Assembly: GCA_947064765.1 (NCBI GenBank) | Contig: CAMSWH010000006.1 | Location: 1-61,219 of the forward strand | Reading direction: 5' to 3' | Source: an uncultured Clostridium sp. | GTDB taxonomy: Bacteria; Bacillota; Clostridia; TANB77; CAG-508 | Length of the DNA stretch: 61,219 bases | In this document: positions 29,629-40,243 of the stretch, piece after piece | Layout: the number at the start of each line of letters is the position of its first letter | Position numbering within the stretch: position 1 is the first letter of the stretch | Position numbers and translations under genes: made by a program | The notes under the pieces: model-generated | The model's database searches: none | What the model was told of the DNA's origin: nothing | Seen by the model: only the letters and a program-made list of their open reading frames with translations

Positions 29629-32547
29629 TTATTGATTTATAGTATTTGCTTGATTAGCGTTTACTACATTTTCAGTATTTACTATATTATTATCACTAGC
29701 TGTGTTGCTTATATTATTATCACTTATTGTATTATCTATATTACTATTTTCAATATCTTTTGATATTTCCGTCTTTTCTTCTTTTTGTTTTTCAAGTTCA
29801 TTATTTCTTGCTGTTTCAAGTTGAGTAATTATTGCTTGAAGTCTTGTAATGTCTTTGCCTATCATTTCAAAATCATTTGCATTTAAAGATTCTTGAAGAT
29901 TATTATTAGCTTTTATAACAGAATCAATAATAGCTTCCATATCATCAGTATTGAAGAATTCTAAATCAACCGCATATTCATCATTAAATAAATTTGCAAT
30001 TGCACTTGTTAAATTATCTCCTATTGCCACTGTATTTCCTGATGCTACTATAACTTTCTTTAATACTGGTATTTCACTTTTATCATTTACCATAACCTGA
30101 TATACTGGCTCTACATATAATAAAGATTTATTAATAGGTACAATTATCATATCTTTTATTAATTTCGTTCCAGTAGTATTTAAAGTTTCTAATTCTTCTG
30201 AAATTGTTGCATCTTGTTCTATTTGATTATTAAGTTGCATAATTCCAACTACATTACTTTCAGAGCTAAATTTATATAAAGATAATTCTGATTTACCATT
30301 ATTTACTGTTCCTACCAAATAAGATATTATATTCTGTTTTCCATATTTATTGTATGTTAATACTAAACCTAATTCTGGATTTTGATTATCAATTGTTTTT
30401 AACATTGTATAATATGGTTCCATTTCAGAACCTGCAACAGTTGAATTTGCTGATGATGCTTTTGTAGTTATTTGCCATATATCATCTGCTCTATATAATG
30501 TATCTTCACTTATATCATGATATAAATTAATCATTTCTGCTTGAATTTTATATAAAAATTCTGGATATATAAAATGTGCTGATATATCTTTTGGTAATTC
30601 TTCTTCTACAAATAAATCTGGATACATTTTTTGATAAGTCATTATGATAGGATCAGATTTATCTGTTATATAAAATGTTGTTGTTCCATCATAAGCATCT
30701 ATTAAAACTTTTACAGAATTTCTTATATAATTTATTTTTTCTTTATACCCTTTTATATTAATTACTGTTGTTTGTGAATAAGGATATGATGCTGATCTTG
30801 TATATCCGTCTAATACCCACACTAATTTACCTTCATCTGTTATTACTAAATATGGATCTTCATCATATAATACATCTGAAAAAATTGTTTTTGCTCTTTG
30901 TAATACATTTCTATTCGAAATTATTTTTGTATCTTCTGTTATTCCACCAGAAAAAGCAAGTTTAAAATTCTTTTCGTTAATTCCCAATATTAATCTATCT
31001 AAAAATCCTAATTTAAGCCCCGCTTTACCATTATAAACATTTTCTGCATAAGTAGATGGTGTTATTGGATAATCATATTCTTTTCCTAATGATGTATTTA
31101 CTTTTATTGTACTATCTGTTTCTAAACCGAAATAAATTCTTGGCTCTTTAATATTTAATATACTTTCTCCACTTGTAAAATCAGATAAGATGTATTCTGC
31201 ATATCCATCATTATCAGAATCATTTGCTGAACTTACAACTGCTGAATATCCATGTGTATATTTTAAAGTTCTATTATTATAACTTATACTTGAATCTGTT
31301 AATATTTCACGTGGTGTGATATAAACTAATTTATTTTCTTTATTTACTTTATACATTGCTAAAAATGTATTTTCATAATCATAATATACACTATTTTCTT
31401 GATGTTCCTTAACAGCTGTTTTTGTTACACTCTCAGTTATTAAAGGTATATTATTAATAACATTTTGATTACTATTTACTTGTTCTGAAGTTATTGCCTT
31501 ATAATTATCTATATTTTGTTGATCTATATCAATTCCATATGCTATTTTTGTATTTTTAATATTATATCCTATATATTCTTTTTCGTTATCTAATTCATTA
31601 TTTCCTACATGAATAGTTTGAAAATAAATCATAGCAATAAATAAACATACTAAATATCCTGGAACTAATCCAGCAGAAATTATTGCTTGTTTGAAATTTT
31701 GTTTCTTAACATATTTTAATAATCTTAAAACAGCAATTACAATAACAACACTTAATATCCTATATCCCCATAATTTTATAGTTACATCTGTTTTTCCTGC
31801 TCCTACAAGTTCTATAGAATTTTCATCTGGAAGTGATACCATATTTCCTGTTAAAATGTTTTGTGCATTAACAAATATATAAGTGCAAAATACAAGTGTT
31901 ATTAATATAACTATAAATAATTCTTGTTTAACAAATGTATTTTTCTTTAATGTTTCTCCATCTACTCCATCAAAATAATAATTTAAACTTATAACATAAT
32001 ACATTGCTATATAAATAATTGTAACTACTAAAATTTCAATTATAAAAATTAATAATGTTTGGATAAATGGTAATGAGAACATATAATATCCAATATCTGC
32101 TCCAAAAATAGGATCTGTTTTTGCAAATTGTGCAGCATTATTAAAAATTGCAAATTTATCAGCTAGCATATTTGCTCCTATTCCTCCTCCAATTAAAGCA
32201 AATATTATACTTAAGCTTTTATTAGGAAGTTTAGGAACCTCCTTTTTTTCTTCCTCAAAAAATTTTTTTAATCCTCTTTTTGTAAATTTATTTATTATAT
32301 AAATGAATATATATATTGCAATAAAAGCTATTCCAAATATTATATATTTATTTTGAATTTTTTGATAAAAAATGCTTTCATATTCAGCACTAATTTCAAT
32401 TATATGTAAATATTGTGCTCTTAAAGATATAGCAGTAGAAATTAAAAAAATTGCTAATACTACTAAGACAGCTATTGTTCTTATTGCAAAAATATTCTTT
32501 TTTTTCTCTTTTGTTTGCTCTTTTTTTAAGTCTTTACTATCTTTCAT
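29629..32547 (-). CDS. UPF0182 family membrane protein
   Basis: 972 aa; N-terminal TMs; KYTHGYSAVVSSAN, EPRIYFG, PYLVITDEGKLVWVLDGYTRSASYPYS. Confidence 0.92.
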   Translation of the reverse strand: MKDSKDLKKEQTKEKKKNIFAIRTIAVLVVLAIFLISTAISLRAQYLHIIEISAEYESIFYQKIQNKYIIFGIAFIAIYIFIYIINKFTKRGLKKFFEEEKKEVPKLPNKSLSIIFALIGGGIGANMLADKFAIFNNAAQFAKTDPIFGADIGYYMFSLPFIQTLLIFIIEILVVTIIYIAMYYVISLNYYFDGVDGETLKKNTFVKQELFIVILITLVFCTYIFVNAQNILTGNMVSLPDENSIELVGAGKTDVTIKLWGYRILSVVIVIAVLRLLKYVKKQNFKQAIISAGLVPGYLVCLFIAMIYFQTIHVGNNELDNEKEYIGYNIKNTKIAYGIDIDQQNIDNYKAITSEQVNSNQNVINNIPLITESVTKTAVKEHQENSVYYDYENTFLAMYKVNKENKLVYITPREILTDSSISYNNRTLKYTHGYSAVVSSANDSDNDGYAEYILSDFTSGESILNIKEPRIYFGLETDSTIKVNTSLGKEYDYPITPSTYAENVYNGKAGLKLGFLDRLILGINEKNFKLAFSGGITEDTKIISNRNVLQRAKTIFSDVLYDEDPYLVITDEGKLVWVLDGYTRSASYPYSQTTVINIKGYKEKINYIRNSVKVLIDAYDGTTTFYITDKSDPIIMTYQKMYPDLFVEEELPKDISAHFIYPEFLYKIQAEMINLYHDISEDTLYRADDIWQITTKASSANSTVAGSEMEPYYTMLKTIDNQNPELGLVLTYNKYGKQNIISYLVGTVNNGKSELSLYKFSSESNVVGIMQLNNQIEQDATISEELETLNTTGTKLIKDMIIVPINKSLLYVEPVYQVMVNDKSEIPVLKKVIVASGNTVAIGDNLTSAIANLFNDEYAVDLEFFNTDDMEAIIDSVIKANNNLQESLNANDFEMIGKDITRLQAIITQLETARNNELEKQKEEKTEISKDIENSNIDNTISDNNISNTASDNNIVNTENVVNANQANTINQ

Positions 32548-32562
32548 TTTTCTATTTCCTTT

Positions 32563-33468
32563 CTAAATTATTGCATTTAAAAATTCTTCTGCATTAAATA
32601 CTTGCATATCATCTATTTGTTCTCCAACTCCAATAAATTTAACTGGAATTTGGTTTTCTGATACTATTCCTAAAACAACTCCACCTTTTGCTGTTCCATC
32701 TAATTTTGTAAGAACTATTCCTGTTATGTCAGTTGTTTCTTTAAAAGCTTTTACTTGTGAAATTGCATTTTGTCCAGTTTCTGCATCAAGAACTAATAAT
32801 ACTTCTTTGCTTGCCTCTGGCATTTCTTTTTCTATTACTTTTTTTATTTTAAAAAGTTCATCCATTAAATATTTTTTATTATGAAGTCTTCCTGCTGTAT
32901 CAACTATTAAAATATCTGAATTTGTTTCTTTTGTTCTCTGAATTGCATCAAAAACAACAGAAGCAGGGTCTGCACCTTCTTCTTTTTTTACAATCATACT
33001 TCCTGATCTTCCAGCCCATATTTCAAGTTGTTCTACTGCTGCCGCTCTAAATGTATCTGCTGCTGCAACAATAACCTTTTTTCCCGATTTCACAAGATTA
33101 TTTGCAATTTTTCCAATTGATGTAGTTTTTCCTACTCCATTTACTCCTACTACTAATATTATAGATGGTTTAGTTTCTAAGTTTAACTCTGGAGTTGCTA
33201 CATTCAAAATATTTTTCATTATCTCTTTTAAAGCTGTTTTTACAGCTTCTTCATCTTCTATTTTTTCTCTTTTTATTCTATTTCTTAATTCATCTATAAT
33301 TTTAACTGATGTTTCCATTCCTATATCAGACATTACTAAAACTTCTTCTAATTCTTCTAAAAGTTCTTCATCAACTTTTCTGAATACACTAAAAACATTG
33401 TTGATTTTTTCATCTATAGAACTTTTGGTTTTTCCTAATCCTTGTTTTAATTTGTCAAAAAAGCCCAT
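32563..33468 (-). CDS. ftsY: Signal recognition particle receptor FtsY
   Basis: VVGVNGVGKTTSIGKIANNL, AADTFRAAAVEQLEIWAGR, VDTAGRLHNKKYLMDEL, TKLDGTAKGGVVLGI. Confidence 0.98.
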   Translation of the reverse strand: MGFFDKLKQGLGKTKSSIDEKINNVFSVFRKVDEELLEELEEVLVMSDIGMETSVKIIDELRNRIKREKIEDEEAVKTALKEIMKNILNVATPELNLETKPSIILVVGVNGVGKTTSIGKIANNLVKSGKKVIVAAADTFRAAAVEQLEIWAGRSGSMIVKKEEGADPASVVFDAIQRTKETNSDILIVDTAGRLHNKKYLMDELFKIKKVIEKEMPEASKEVLLVLDAETGQNAISQVKAFKETTDITGIVLTKLDGTAKGGVVLGIVSENQIPVKFIGVGEQIDDMQVFNAEEFLNAII

Positions 33469-33713
33469 AATACCTCCTTTTATATAACCGACTATATATA
33501 AAATTAATCGATTGCACTATCTTTTATTTTATATCATTAAAACATTAAAAAATCAATACTTTTTGAGCTTTTTTGTACAAGTTTAAGATTTAAAAATAGC
33601 ATCTGCTACACTTTTATAAAAATTCAATTGATTACTTAATAATAAATACAAAAATGTTTTTATATATAGAATTTTAAAAAAATATATGTTATATATGTTA
33701 TAGGAGAAAATAT

Positions 33714-34304
33714 ATGAAAAATAAAGTTAGACTATTAATAGACAAAAAAGATCTAGAATTTGAACGTACAAATGATAAAATAATTAATATTACTGGAATG
33801 ATTGGATCAGGAAAAACTACTCAAGCAAATAAATATAGAGAAAATACTAACTATATTGTTGTTTCATTAGACTGTTTATATAGAGGACAAGATAAAGAAA
33901 ATATGAATAAAGAAACGCAAAACATATCTCAAATCTTACAAAAAAAATTCCCCAATCAAAATAACGAAAAATTTTTTAAAGAATATTATTGTGAAATAAT
34001 AAAATACATAAATAACTTTAATAAACCTGTTACATGGATTTTAGAAGGTCAGCATATATACAGATTTTTAAATCCAGAAGATATTAAAGGAAAATTAATA
34101 ATAAAAAGAACATGTTTAATAAAGTGCTATATACGTTCAATTGCTAGACATATTAGCAAAAAGAAAATCCAATTAAAAAATAAACAAATTACTAAAAAAG
34201 AATACTTTAGTAATATCGCTTATTTAATAAAAAGAAGAACAAGACAATTAAAATATTATAAAGATTTGAACAAATTTATACAAAATACTTTTTGGAAATC
34301 ATAA
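33714..34304 (+). CDS. P-loop kinase-like protein (topology-modulation/AAA_17-like)
   Basis: Walker A NITGMIGSGKTTQANKY; WILEGQHIYRFL. Confidence 0.7.
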   Translation: MKNKVRLLIDKKDLEFERTNDKIINITGMIGSGKTTQANKYRENTNYIVVSLDCLYRGQDKENMNKETQNISQILQKKFPNQNNEKFFKEYYCEIIKYINNFNKPVTWILEGQHIYRFLNPEDIKGKLIIKRTCLIKCYIRSIARHISKKKIQLKNKQITKKEYFSNIAYLIKRRTRQLKYYKDLNKFIQNTFWKS

Positions 34305-34352
34305 AATACATAGTATATTATAAACATTATATAGCAATTTCCTATAATATAT

Positions 34353-34388
34353 AAAAGAGATCTGTGATTAGCTCACAAGATCTCTTTT
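34353..34388. terminator. Bidirectional hairpin/terminator between convergent genes
   Basis: AAAAGAGATCT-GTGA-TTAGC-TCAC-A-AGATCTCTTTT. Confidence 0.85.
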
Positions 34389-34397
34389 ATTCTCTCT

Positions 34398-35444
34398 TTA
34401 TGCTGCTGACCGCCAAACTGCTACCGCCAATTTGCACATTTTTATGATGTCATTTCGTGTTTGTGCCCTTATAAAAAAGCGATTATTATGACATCTAATT
34501 GCGCCTTTGACCTTGCAAATGTTAGCAAGTTCTGTCGTCTGCCCCGCCCACTCTTTTGGAAAAGGAATACGTTGCTCATTTTCTTCTTCCAATGAAGGCG
34601 GTACACATTGAGCTGCCCATCCACCATCAGGATACTTGAAGATAACGAAGTTAACAATTTCTTTTTCATCACTGGCCGTCATATTAAACTTCACAACACT
34701 TTTCAGCCATGGTGTTGTTTGTGATGGAATTTCTAAGATATTATCAGAAAAATATCTTTCATCTTTCCATCTTTCTTTTAAAAAGCTTTCAACATCATAA
34801 TTAGCAATAAGATTTAAAAGCTGCCGTTTCAAAATAGAAATTGTCACATGTAAGACTTCTAAAAAGCTTACCTCAAAATCTGGATTTTCTTCATTCCAAA
34901 GAGGTCGAAATATTGTAATATAACTGAAGCAATGTTCTTTATTCCTGTTTTCACCTTCGCTTTCTTTTTTGTCTTTCTTGTCTTTTTCGCCTTTCTTGAT
35001 ACCGTTCTTTCCATTATCCTCAAGGTCAATAGGAATTATCACTTTCTCATCAAACTCTTTCCAAATTTTTAAGCAAAAATCAGACATCTCTGGAAAATAT
35101 GCTTCTAAATATTTCTTGACAATTTTTTTTCCATAGCCTTCCCATACTAACCCTGCACTTGCATATAGAACGTTGTTTTCCCTATATAAATCGAAACCTC
35201 TCTGGTGATGGTCATACTTACCTTCACCTACATCAACACAAATATCACATAGTGCTAATGTTTCTGCATCCCTGGTCCGAACTATTATAATTTCATAGTC
35301 CTCATAAAGTAAACAAAGTATGGCTATCGCAACCACTTCGTCAGCATGAAAGATACCATTGTGGGTACCTATTACCAAGGTGTTTTTCTTCCGATTTTTA
35401 AGGAAATCAACGTCTATGAAAGTTAAAATTTTAATTTCTCTCAT
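34398..35444 (-). CDS. MYG1-family (DHH-like) hydrolase, compositionally foreign
   Basis: VIGTHNGIFHADEVVAIAILCLLY, ICVDVGEGKYDHHQRGFD; visibly higher GC than neighbours. Confidence 0.88.
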   Translation of the reverse strand: MREIKILTFIDVDFLKNRKKNTLVIGTHNGIFHADEVVAIAILCLLYEDYEIIIVRTRDAETLALCDICVDVGEGKYDHHQRGFDLYRENNVLYASAGLVWEGYGKKIVKKYLEAYFPEMSDFCLKIWKEFDEKVIIPIDLEDNGKNGIKKGEKDKKDKKESEGENRNKEHCFSYITIFRPLWNEENPDFEVSFLEVLHVTISILKRQLLNLIANYDVESFLKERWKDERYFSDNILEIPSQTTPWLKSVVKFNMTASDEKEIVNFVIFKYPDGGWAAQCVPPSLEEENEQRIPFPKEWAGQTTELANICKVKGAIRCHNNRFFIRAQTRNDIIKMCKLAVAVWRSAA

Positions 35445-35551
35445 ATGATTCCTCCATGTATAAATTAGTTAATACCAACATTTATAGTATATCATATCTG
35501 TTAACATAATTCAAGCAATCCTACATATTGCAATAAATTAATTCAAAATTT

Positions 35552-37399
35552 CTATAATTCTATTTTTGGATTATATCTTTCAAGCCACATATTTACTTGA
35601 ATCAAATAAGCCATAAGTTGAGGTCCAGTCATAAGTTGACCAAACCAAGGTCTTGAAAATGCCTTTCCATCTGTTTCAATAATATCTAAAATATATTGTC
35701 TATTTAATAAATTATTAATTGGAGCATTTTTATCTTCCATAATTTTAGATAATTTTTTCTTAACAATTGTAGTGTAATTTGGATTATGTGTTTTTGGATA
35801 TGGACTCTTCTTTCTATACACAACTTCCTCTGGCAAAATTCCTTCCATACTATATCTTAATAATCCTTTTTCTCTTCCTTTATATGCTTTCATTTCCCAT
35901 GGAATATTCCATGCATATTCTACAATTCTATAATCACAGAATGGAACTCTTGCTTCAAATCCATTATACATACACATTCTATCAGTTCTATCAAGTAATG
36001 TTTGCATAAACCAATTTGAAGTTAAATATATTAATTTTCTATGCAATTTATCATCTTCAGTATCTGTATCTAAAAATTCTACTTTTGCTAATGACTCTTG
36101 GTATCTTGTTAAAATATAGTCATTTAAACAAATCTGTTTTGATATATTTTCATTTAAGATATTTTGTCTTTCTGATATTGCTATAGACCATGGAAAAGTA
36201 TTACTATTTAATGCATCTTCTCTAAAATACCAAGGATACCCTCCAAATATTTCATCTGAACATTCACCCGATAACGCAACTTTTATATCTTTTTTTACAT
36301 TTTTAAAAAATAGTAAATATGAAGAATCAACATCAGCCATTCCTGGAAAATCTCTTGCTATAACTGCATCTTCTAATGTATCAAATAATTCTGGTGTGTC
36401 TAAAATTATTTTTTTATGATTTGTATCTAAAAATTTAACCATTAAATCTATATAATAATTATCTGTATTAGGCTGAAAATCACTTTTTACAAAGTTTTTC
36501 TCTTGATCAACATAATCAACTGAAAAAGTATCTAATTTTTTACCATATTTTTTCTTATAAAAATCACTTGCATATTTAGTTATTATACTAGAATCTAATC
36601 CACCAGAAAGTAATGTTCCTATTGGTACATCAGAAACCATTTGTCTTTCTATTGAATCCTTTATTAAAAATCTTAATTTCTCGCTTGTTGTTTCTAAGTC
36701 ATCTGTATGAGGTTTAGTTTCAAGTTTCCAATATTCTTCTTTTCTAAAGCAATCTTTATTATAAACTATATAATTTGCAGGCTCTAATTCTTCAATTCCT
36801 TTAAACGGACAAATTCCTGGTGTATGACTGGGTCCAATTCCAAATAATTCTGCTATCCCAGTTTTATCTAAAACTGCATTTACCAGTGGATGCTTTAATA
36901 TTGCTTTTACCTCTGATGCAAAAATAAAATTTTCATCACTAAAAGAATAATAAAGTGGTTTTATTCCAAAATGATCTCTTGCTACAAATAATTCTTCTTT
37001 TTTATCATTCCAAATAGCAAAAGCAAAAATTCCATTTATATATTTGCATACATTTTTTCCATAAAATACATATGCTTTAAGTAAAACTTCTGTATCTGAA
37101 TGAGTTTTGAAATTAAAGCCATTCTCTCTTAAAGTTTCTCTTAATTCTTCAGCATTATAGATTTGACCATTATATACTATTGTATATGTAACCTCATCAA
37201 TTTTAAAACTCATAGGCTGTTTTCCATTTTCAATATCTATAATACTTAATCTTCTATGACCCAAATTTGCATGTTTTGAAGTAAATATTCCCTCTTCATC
37301 TGGGCCTCTTTTAGTTATAGTTTTTGTCATATCCCCAATTATATTTTTTTCCTCAAGAATATTATTTTTATAATTTACAATTCCAACAATTCCACACAT
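35552..37399 (-). CDS. asnB: Asparagine synthetase (glutamine-hydrolysing); start at MCGIVG (37399)
   Basis: MCGIVGIVNYKNN, RGPDEEGIFTSKHANLGHRRLSIID, LLSGGLDSSIITKYA. Confidence 0.96.
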   Translation of the reverse strand: MCGIVGIVNYKNNILEEKNIIGDMTKTITKRGPDEEGIFTSKHANLGHRRLSIIDIENGKQPMSFKIDEVTYTIVYNGQIYNAEELRETLRENGFNFKTHSDTEVLLKAYVFYGKNVCKYINGIFAFAIWNDKKEELFVARDHFGIKPLYYSFSDENFIFASEVKAILKHPLVNAVLDKTGIAELFGIGPSHTPGICPFKGIEELEPANYIVYNKDCFRKEEYWKLETKPHTDDLETTSEKLRFLIKDSIERQMVSDVPIGTLLSGGLDSSIITKYASDFYKKKYGKKLDTFSVDYVDQEKNFVKSDFQPNTDNYYIDLMVKFLDTNHKKIILDTPELFDTLEDAVIARDFPGMADVDSSYLLFFKNVKKDIKVALSGECSDEIFGGYPWYFREDALNSNTFPWSIAISERQNILNENISKQICLNDYILTRYQESLAKVEFLDTDTEDDKLHRKLIYLTSNWFMQTLLDRTDRMCMYNGFEARVPFCDYRIVEYAWNIPWEMKAYKGREKGLLRYSMEGILPEEVVYRKKSPYPKTHNPNYTTIVKKKLSKIMEDKNAPINNLLNRQYILDIIETDGKAFSRPWFGQLMTGPQLMAYLIQVNMWLERYNPKIEL

Positions 37400-37408
37400 A
37401 AAAAACTC

Positions 37409-37449
37409 CTTACATAAAATTATTTTCATTTTTTTATATTTTATGTAAG
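37409..37449 (-). promoter_or_regulatory. 12-bp perfect inverted repeat whose downstream arm overlaps the asnB SD
   Basis: cttacataaaat (37409-37420) / attttatgtaag (37438-37449); minus strand ...ATTTTATGTAAGGAGTTTTTTATG. Confidence 0.6.
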
Positions 37450-37501
37450 AAATTAATAATATGTGATAAACTAAAACATTTTCTTATTTTACCGCATTTT
37501 A

Positions 37502-37566
37502 TATAGACACAGGGACGCAAATTTTATCTAAAATTTTTAGACAAAATCTACGTCCCCATGTCTATA
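37502..37566. repeat. 65-bp imperfect palindrome (MITE/REP-like candidate) between mutS and asnB
   Basis: TATAGACAcAGGGACGcaaATTTTATCTAAA..TTTAGACAAAATctaCGTCCCcATGTCTATA. Confidence 0.65.
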
Positions 37567-37568
37567 AT

Positions 37569-40178
37569 CTATTTTATCATTTCTTTTAATTTCACTAACG
37601 TGTTCAGTGCATCTATTGGCGTAAGTTCATTTACATTTATTTTATCTAATTCATGAGAAATATCTGCAAGTTTAATATTAAATAAATCAAATTGTCCTTC
37701 TACTTGTTTTTTCTCTTCTTTTTCTTCTTTTATTTTTACTCCACCTTTTTCTAATGAACGTAATATTTTATTTGCTCTTGTAACTGCAATATTAGGAACT
37801 CCAGCAAGTTTTGCTACATGTATTCCATAACTTTCATCTGTTCCACCTTCAAGTATTTTTCTTAAGAAAATTATGTCATCTCCTTTTTCTTTTACTGCTA
37901 CTTGATAATTCTTTATTCCTTCAACTTTTTCTTCAAGTTCTAATAGCTCATGATAATGTGTTGCAAATAGAGTTTTACATCCTATCTTTTCTTTATCTGC
38001 TATATATTCTGCAACAGCCCATGCTATAGATAATCCATCATATGTTGATGTTCCTCTTCCTATTTCATCTAAAATCACTAAACTTTTTGGTGTTGCTTCT
38101 TTTAAAATATTTGCTACTTCATTCATCTCTACCATAAATGTACTTTGTCCACTACTTAAATCATCTGATGCTCCAACTCTAGTAAAGATTTTATCAACAA
38201 TTCCTATAGTAGCCTCTTGTGCTGGTACAAAGCTTCCGATTTGAGCCATTAAAGTTATTATTGCAACTTGTCTCATAAATGTAGATTTACCAGCCATATT
38301 CGGACCTGTTATAATTGCAACTCTAGTATCTTTGCAATCTAAATATGTATCATTTTCAACAAAGCTTCCACCATCTATCATTTTCTCTATAACAGGATGA
38401 CGTCCACCTTTTATATCTATTATATCATCTTCATTTACAGCTGGACACACATAATTATTATTTTCTGCAACTACTGCTAAACTTGTAAGTACATCTACAT
38501 TTGCTATTGCATTTGCTGAAATTTGTAGTCTTTCTATATTTTTAGCAATCTCATTTCTTATACCAGTAAATATTTCATATTCTAAAGATACAACTTTTTC
38601 TTCTGAACCTAAAATTTTATCTTCTATTTCTTTTAGTTCTTCTGTTATATATCTTTCTCCACCTGTTAATGTTTGCTTTCTAATATAGTGTTCTGGAACT
38701 TTATCTAAAAAAGATTTAGTAACTTCAATATAGTATCCAAATACTTTTGTATATCCTACTTTCAAGTTTTTTATTCCAGTAGCTTCTTTTTCTTTTGCTT
38801 CCAAAGCTACAATCCAATTTTTTCCTTCTGTTGAAGCTTCTCTATATTCGTCTATTTCTTTATTAAAGCCTTTTTTTATTATTCCGCCTTCTTTTACACT
38901 TATTGGTGGTTCTTCAACAATTGCATTATCTATTAAACTACATATATCTTTTAGTTCATCTAACTTTTCATATAAATTTTTTAGCATATTTGAATTGGTC
39001 ATAGATAAAATTTGTTTTAAACTTGGTAGATTGCTTAATGAATTTCTTAAAGATATCATATCTCTTGCATTTGCATTACCATAAGATATTTTTCCTGCTA
39101 ATCTTTCAATATCATATACTTTTTTTAAAGTTTCTATAATATCTCCTCTTAGCATCATATTATCTTTTAATTCTCTTACAGCTTCTAATCTATTGTTTAT
39201 TTCATTTACTTCTAATAATGGATCATTTATCCAACGTCTTAAAAGTCTTCCTCCCATTGATGTTGATGTTTTATCTAATACCCAAATTAAAGTACCTTTT
39301 TTAGATTTATCTCTCATTCTTTCTGTTAATTCTAAGCTTCTTCTTGCATTTATATCTAATGCCATATATTTTTGTACTTCATATACTTTGATTTTATTGA
39401 TATGTTCCATTTTTACTTTTTGTGTTTCTGTAAAATAATTTAATAATCCATTAATAGCTTGAATTATTAACATTTCATCATTAAATTCTTCTTTTATCTT
39501 ATCAAAACCATCTACTATTGTATATAAATTTAATAACTTTTGCTCATCTTCTTCAAAATTACTATCTTCTCTTACTGTAACAAAAGTACTATTTCTATCT
39601 TTCATTATATTTAATTCTTTTTCAGAACTTCCCATTGCTGTATTTACTACAAGCTCAGCTGGTGCATATCTTGCATATTCATCTAATAATTTTTCAAAAT
39701 TATTTTCTGAAAGCTTTATTTGAGTTGCATAAAAATCACCTGTACTTATGTCACAAACTCCTATTCCATAATACAGTCCTTTTTTTACTATACTCATTAT
39801 GTAATTATTTTTCTTTTCTTCAAGCATATTTGTTTCAATAACAGTTCCTGGAGTTACTACTCTAATTACATCTCTTTTTACAATTCCTTTAGTAGTTTTT
39901 GGATCTTCTAATTGTTCACATATAGCAACTTTATATCCTTTAGCAATAAGTCTTGACATATAAATTTCTACCGCATGATGTGGAACTCCACACATAGGAG
40001 CTTTTTCTTCTAATCCACATGCTCTGCTTGTTAAAGTTATTTCAAGTTCCCTTGATGCAACTATTGCATCATCAAAAAACATTTCATAAAAATCGCCTAA
40101 TCTATAAAATAAAATACTATCTTTATATTGTTCTTTTGTACTCAGATAATTTTGCATCATAGGTGATAATTCTGCCAT
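37569..40178 (-). CDS. mutS: DNA mismatch repair protein MutS
   Basis: SPMMQNYLSTKEQYKDSILFYRLGDFYEMF, ITGPNMAGKSTFMRQVAIITLMAQIGSFVPA, DEIGRGTSTYDGLSIAWA. Confidence 0.98.
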   Translation of the reverse strand: MAELSPMMQNYLSTKEQYKDSILFYRLGDFYEMFFDDAIVASRELEITLTSRACGLEEKAPMCGVPHHAVEIYMSRLIAKGYKVAICEQLEDPKTTKGIVKRDVIRVVTPGTVIETNMLEEKKNNYIMSIVKKGLYYGIGVCDISTGDFYATQIKLSENNFEKLLDEYARYAPAELVVNTAMGSSEKELNIMKDRNSTFVTVREDSNFEEDEQKLLNLYTIVDGFDKIKEEFNDEMLIIQAINGLLNYFTETQKVKMEHINKIKVYEVQKYMALDINARRSLELTERMRDKSKKGTLIWVLDKTSTSMGGRLLRRWINDPLLEVNEINNRLEAVRELKDNMMLRGDIIETLKKVYDIERLAGKISYGNANARDMISLRNSLSNLPSLKQILSMTNSNMLKNLYEKLDELKDICSLIDNAIVEEPPISVKEGGIIKKGFNKEIDEYREASTEGKNWIVALEAKEKEATGIKNLKVGYTKVFGYYIEVTKSFLDKVPEHYIRKQTLTGGERYITEELKEIEDKILGSEEKVVSLEYEIFTGIRNEIAKNIERLQISANAIANVDVLTSLAVVAENNNYVCPAVNEDDIIDIKGGRHPVIEKMIDGGSFVENDTYLDCKDTRVAIITGPNMAGKSTFMRQVAIITLMAQIGSFVPAQEATIGIVDKIFTRVGASDDLSSGQSTFMVEMNEVANILKEATPKSLVILDEIGRGTSTYDGLSIAWAVAEYIADKEKIGCKTLFATHYHELLELEEKVEGIKNYQVAVKEKGDDIIFLRKILEGGTDESYGIHVAKLAGVPNIAVTRANKILRSLEKGGVKIKEEKEEKKQVEGQFDLFNIKLADISHELDKINVNELTPIDALNTLVKLKEMIK

Positions 40179-40243
40179 AATCTCATCCTCTTTTCTATAT
40201 TTATTACTTCTTATAATATTTATTATTTATTTCTTTAGTCGCA

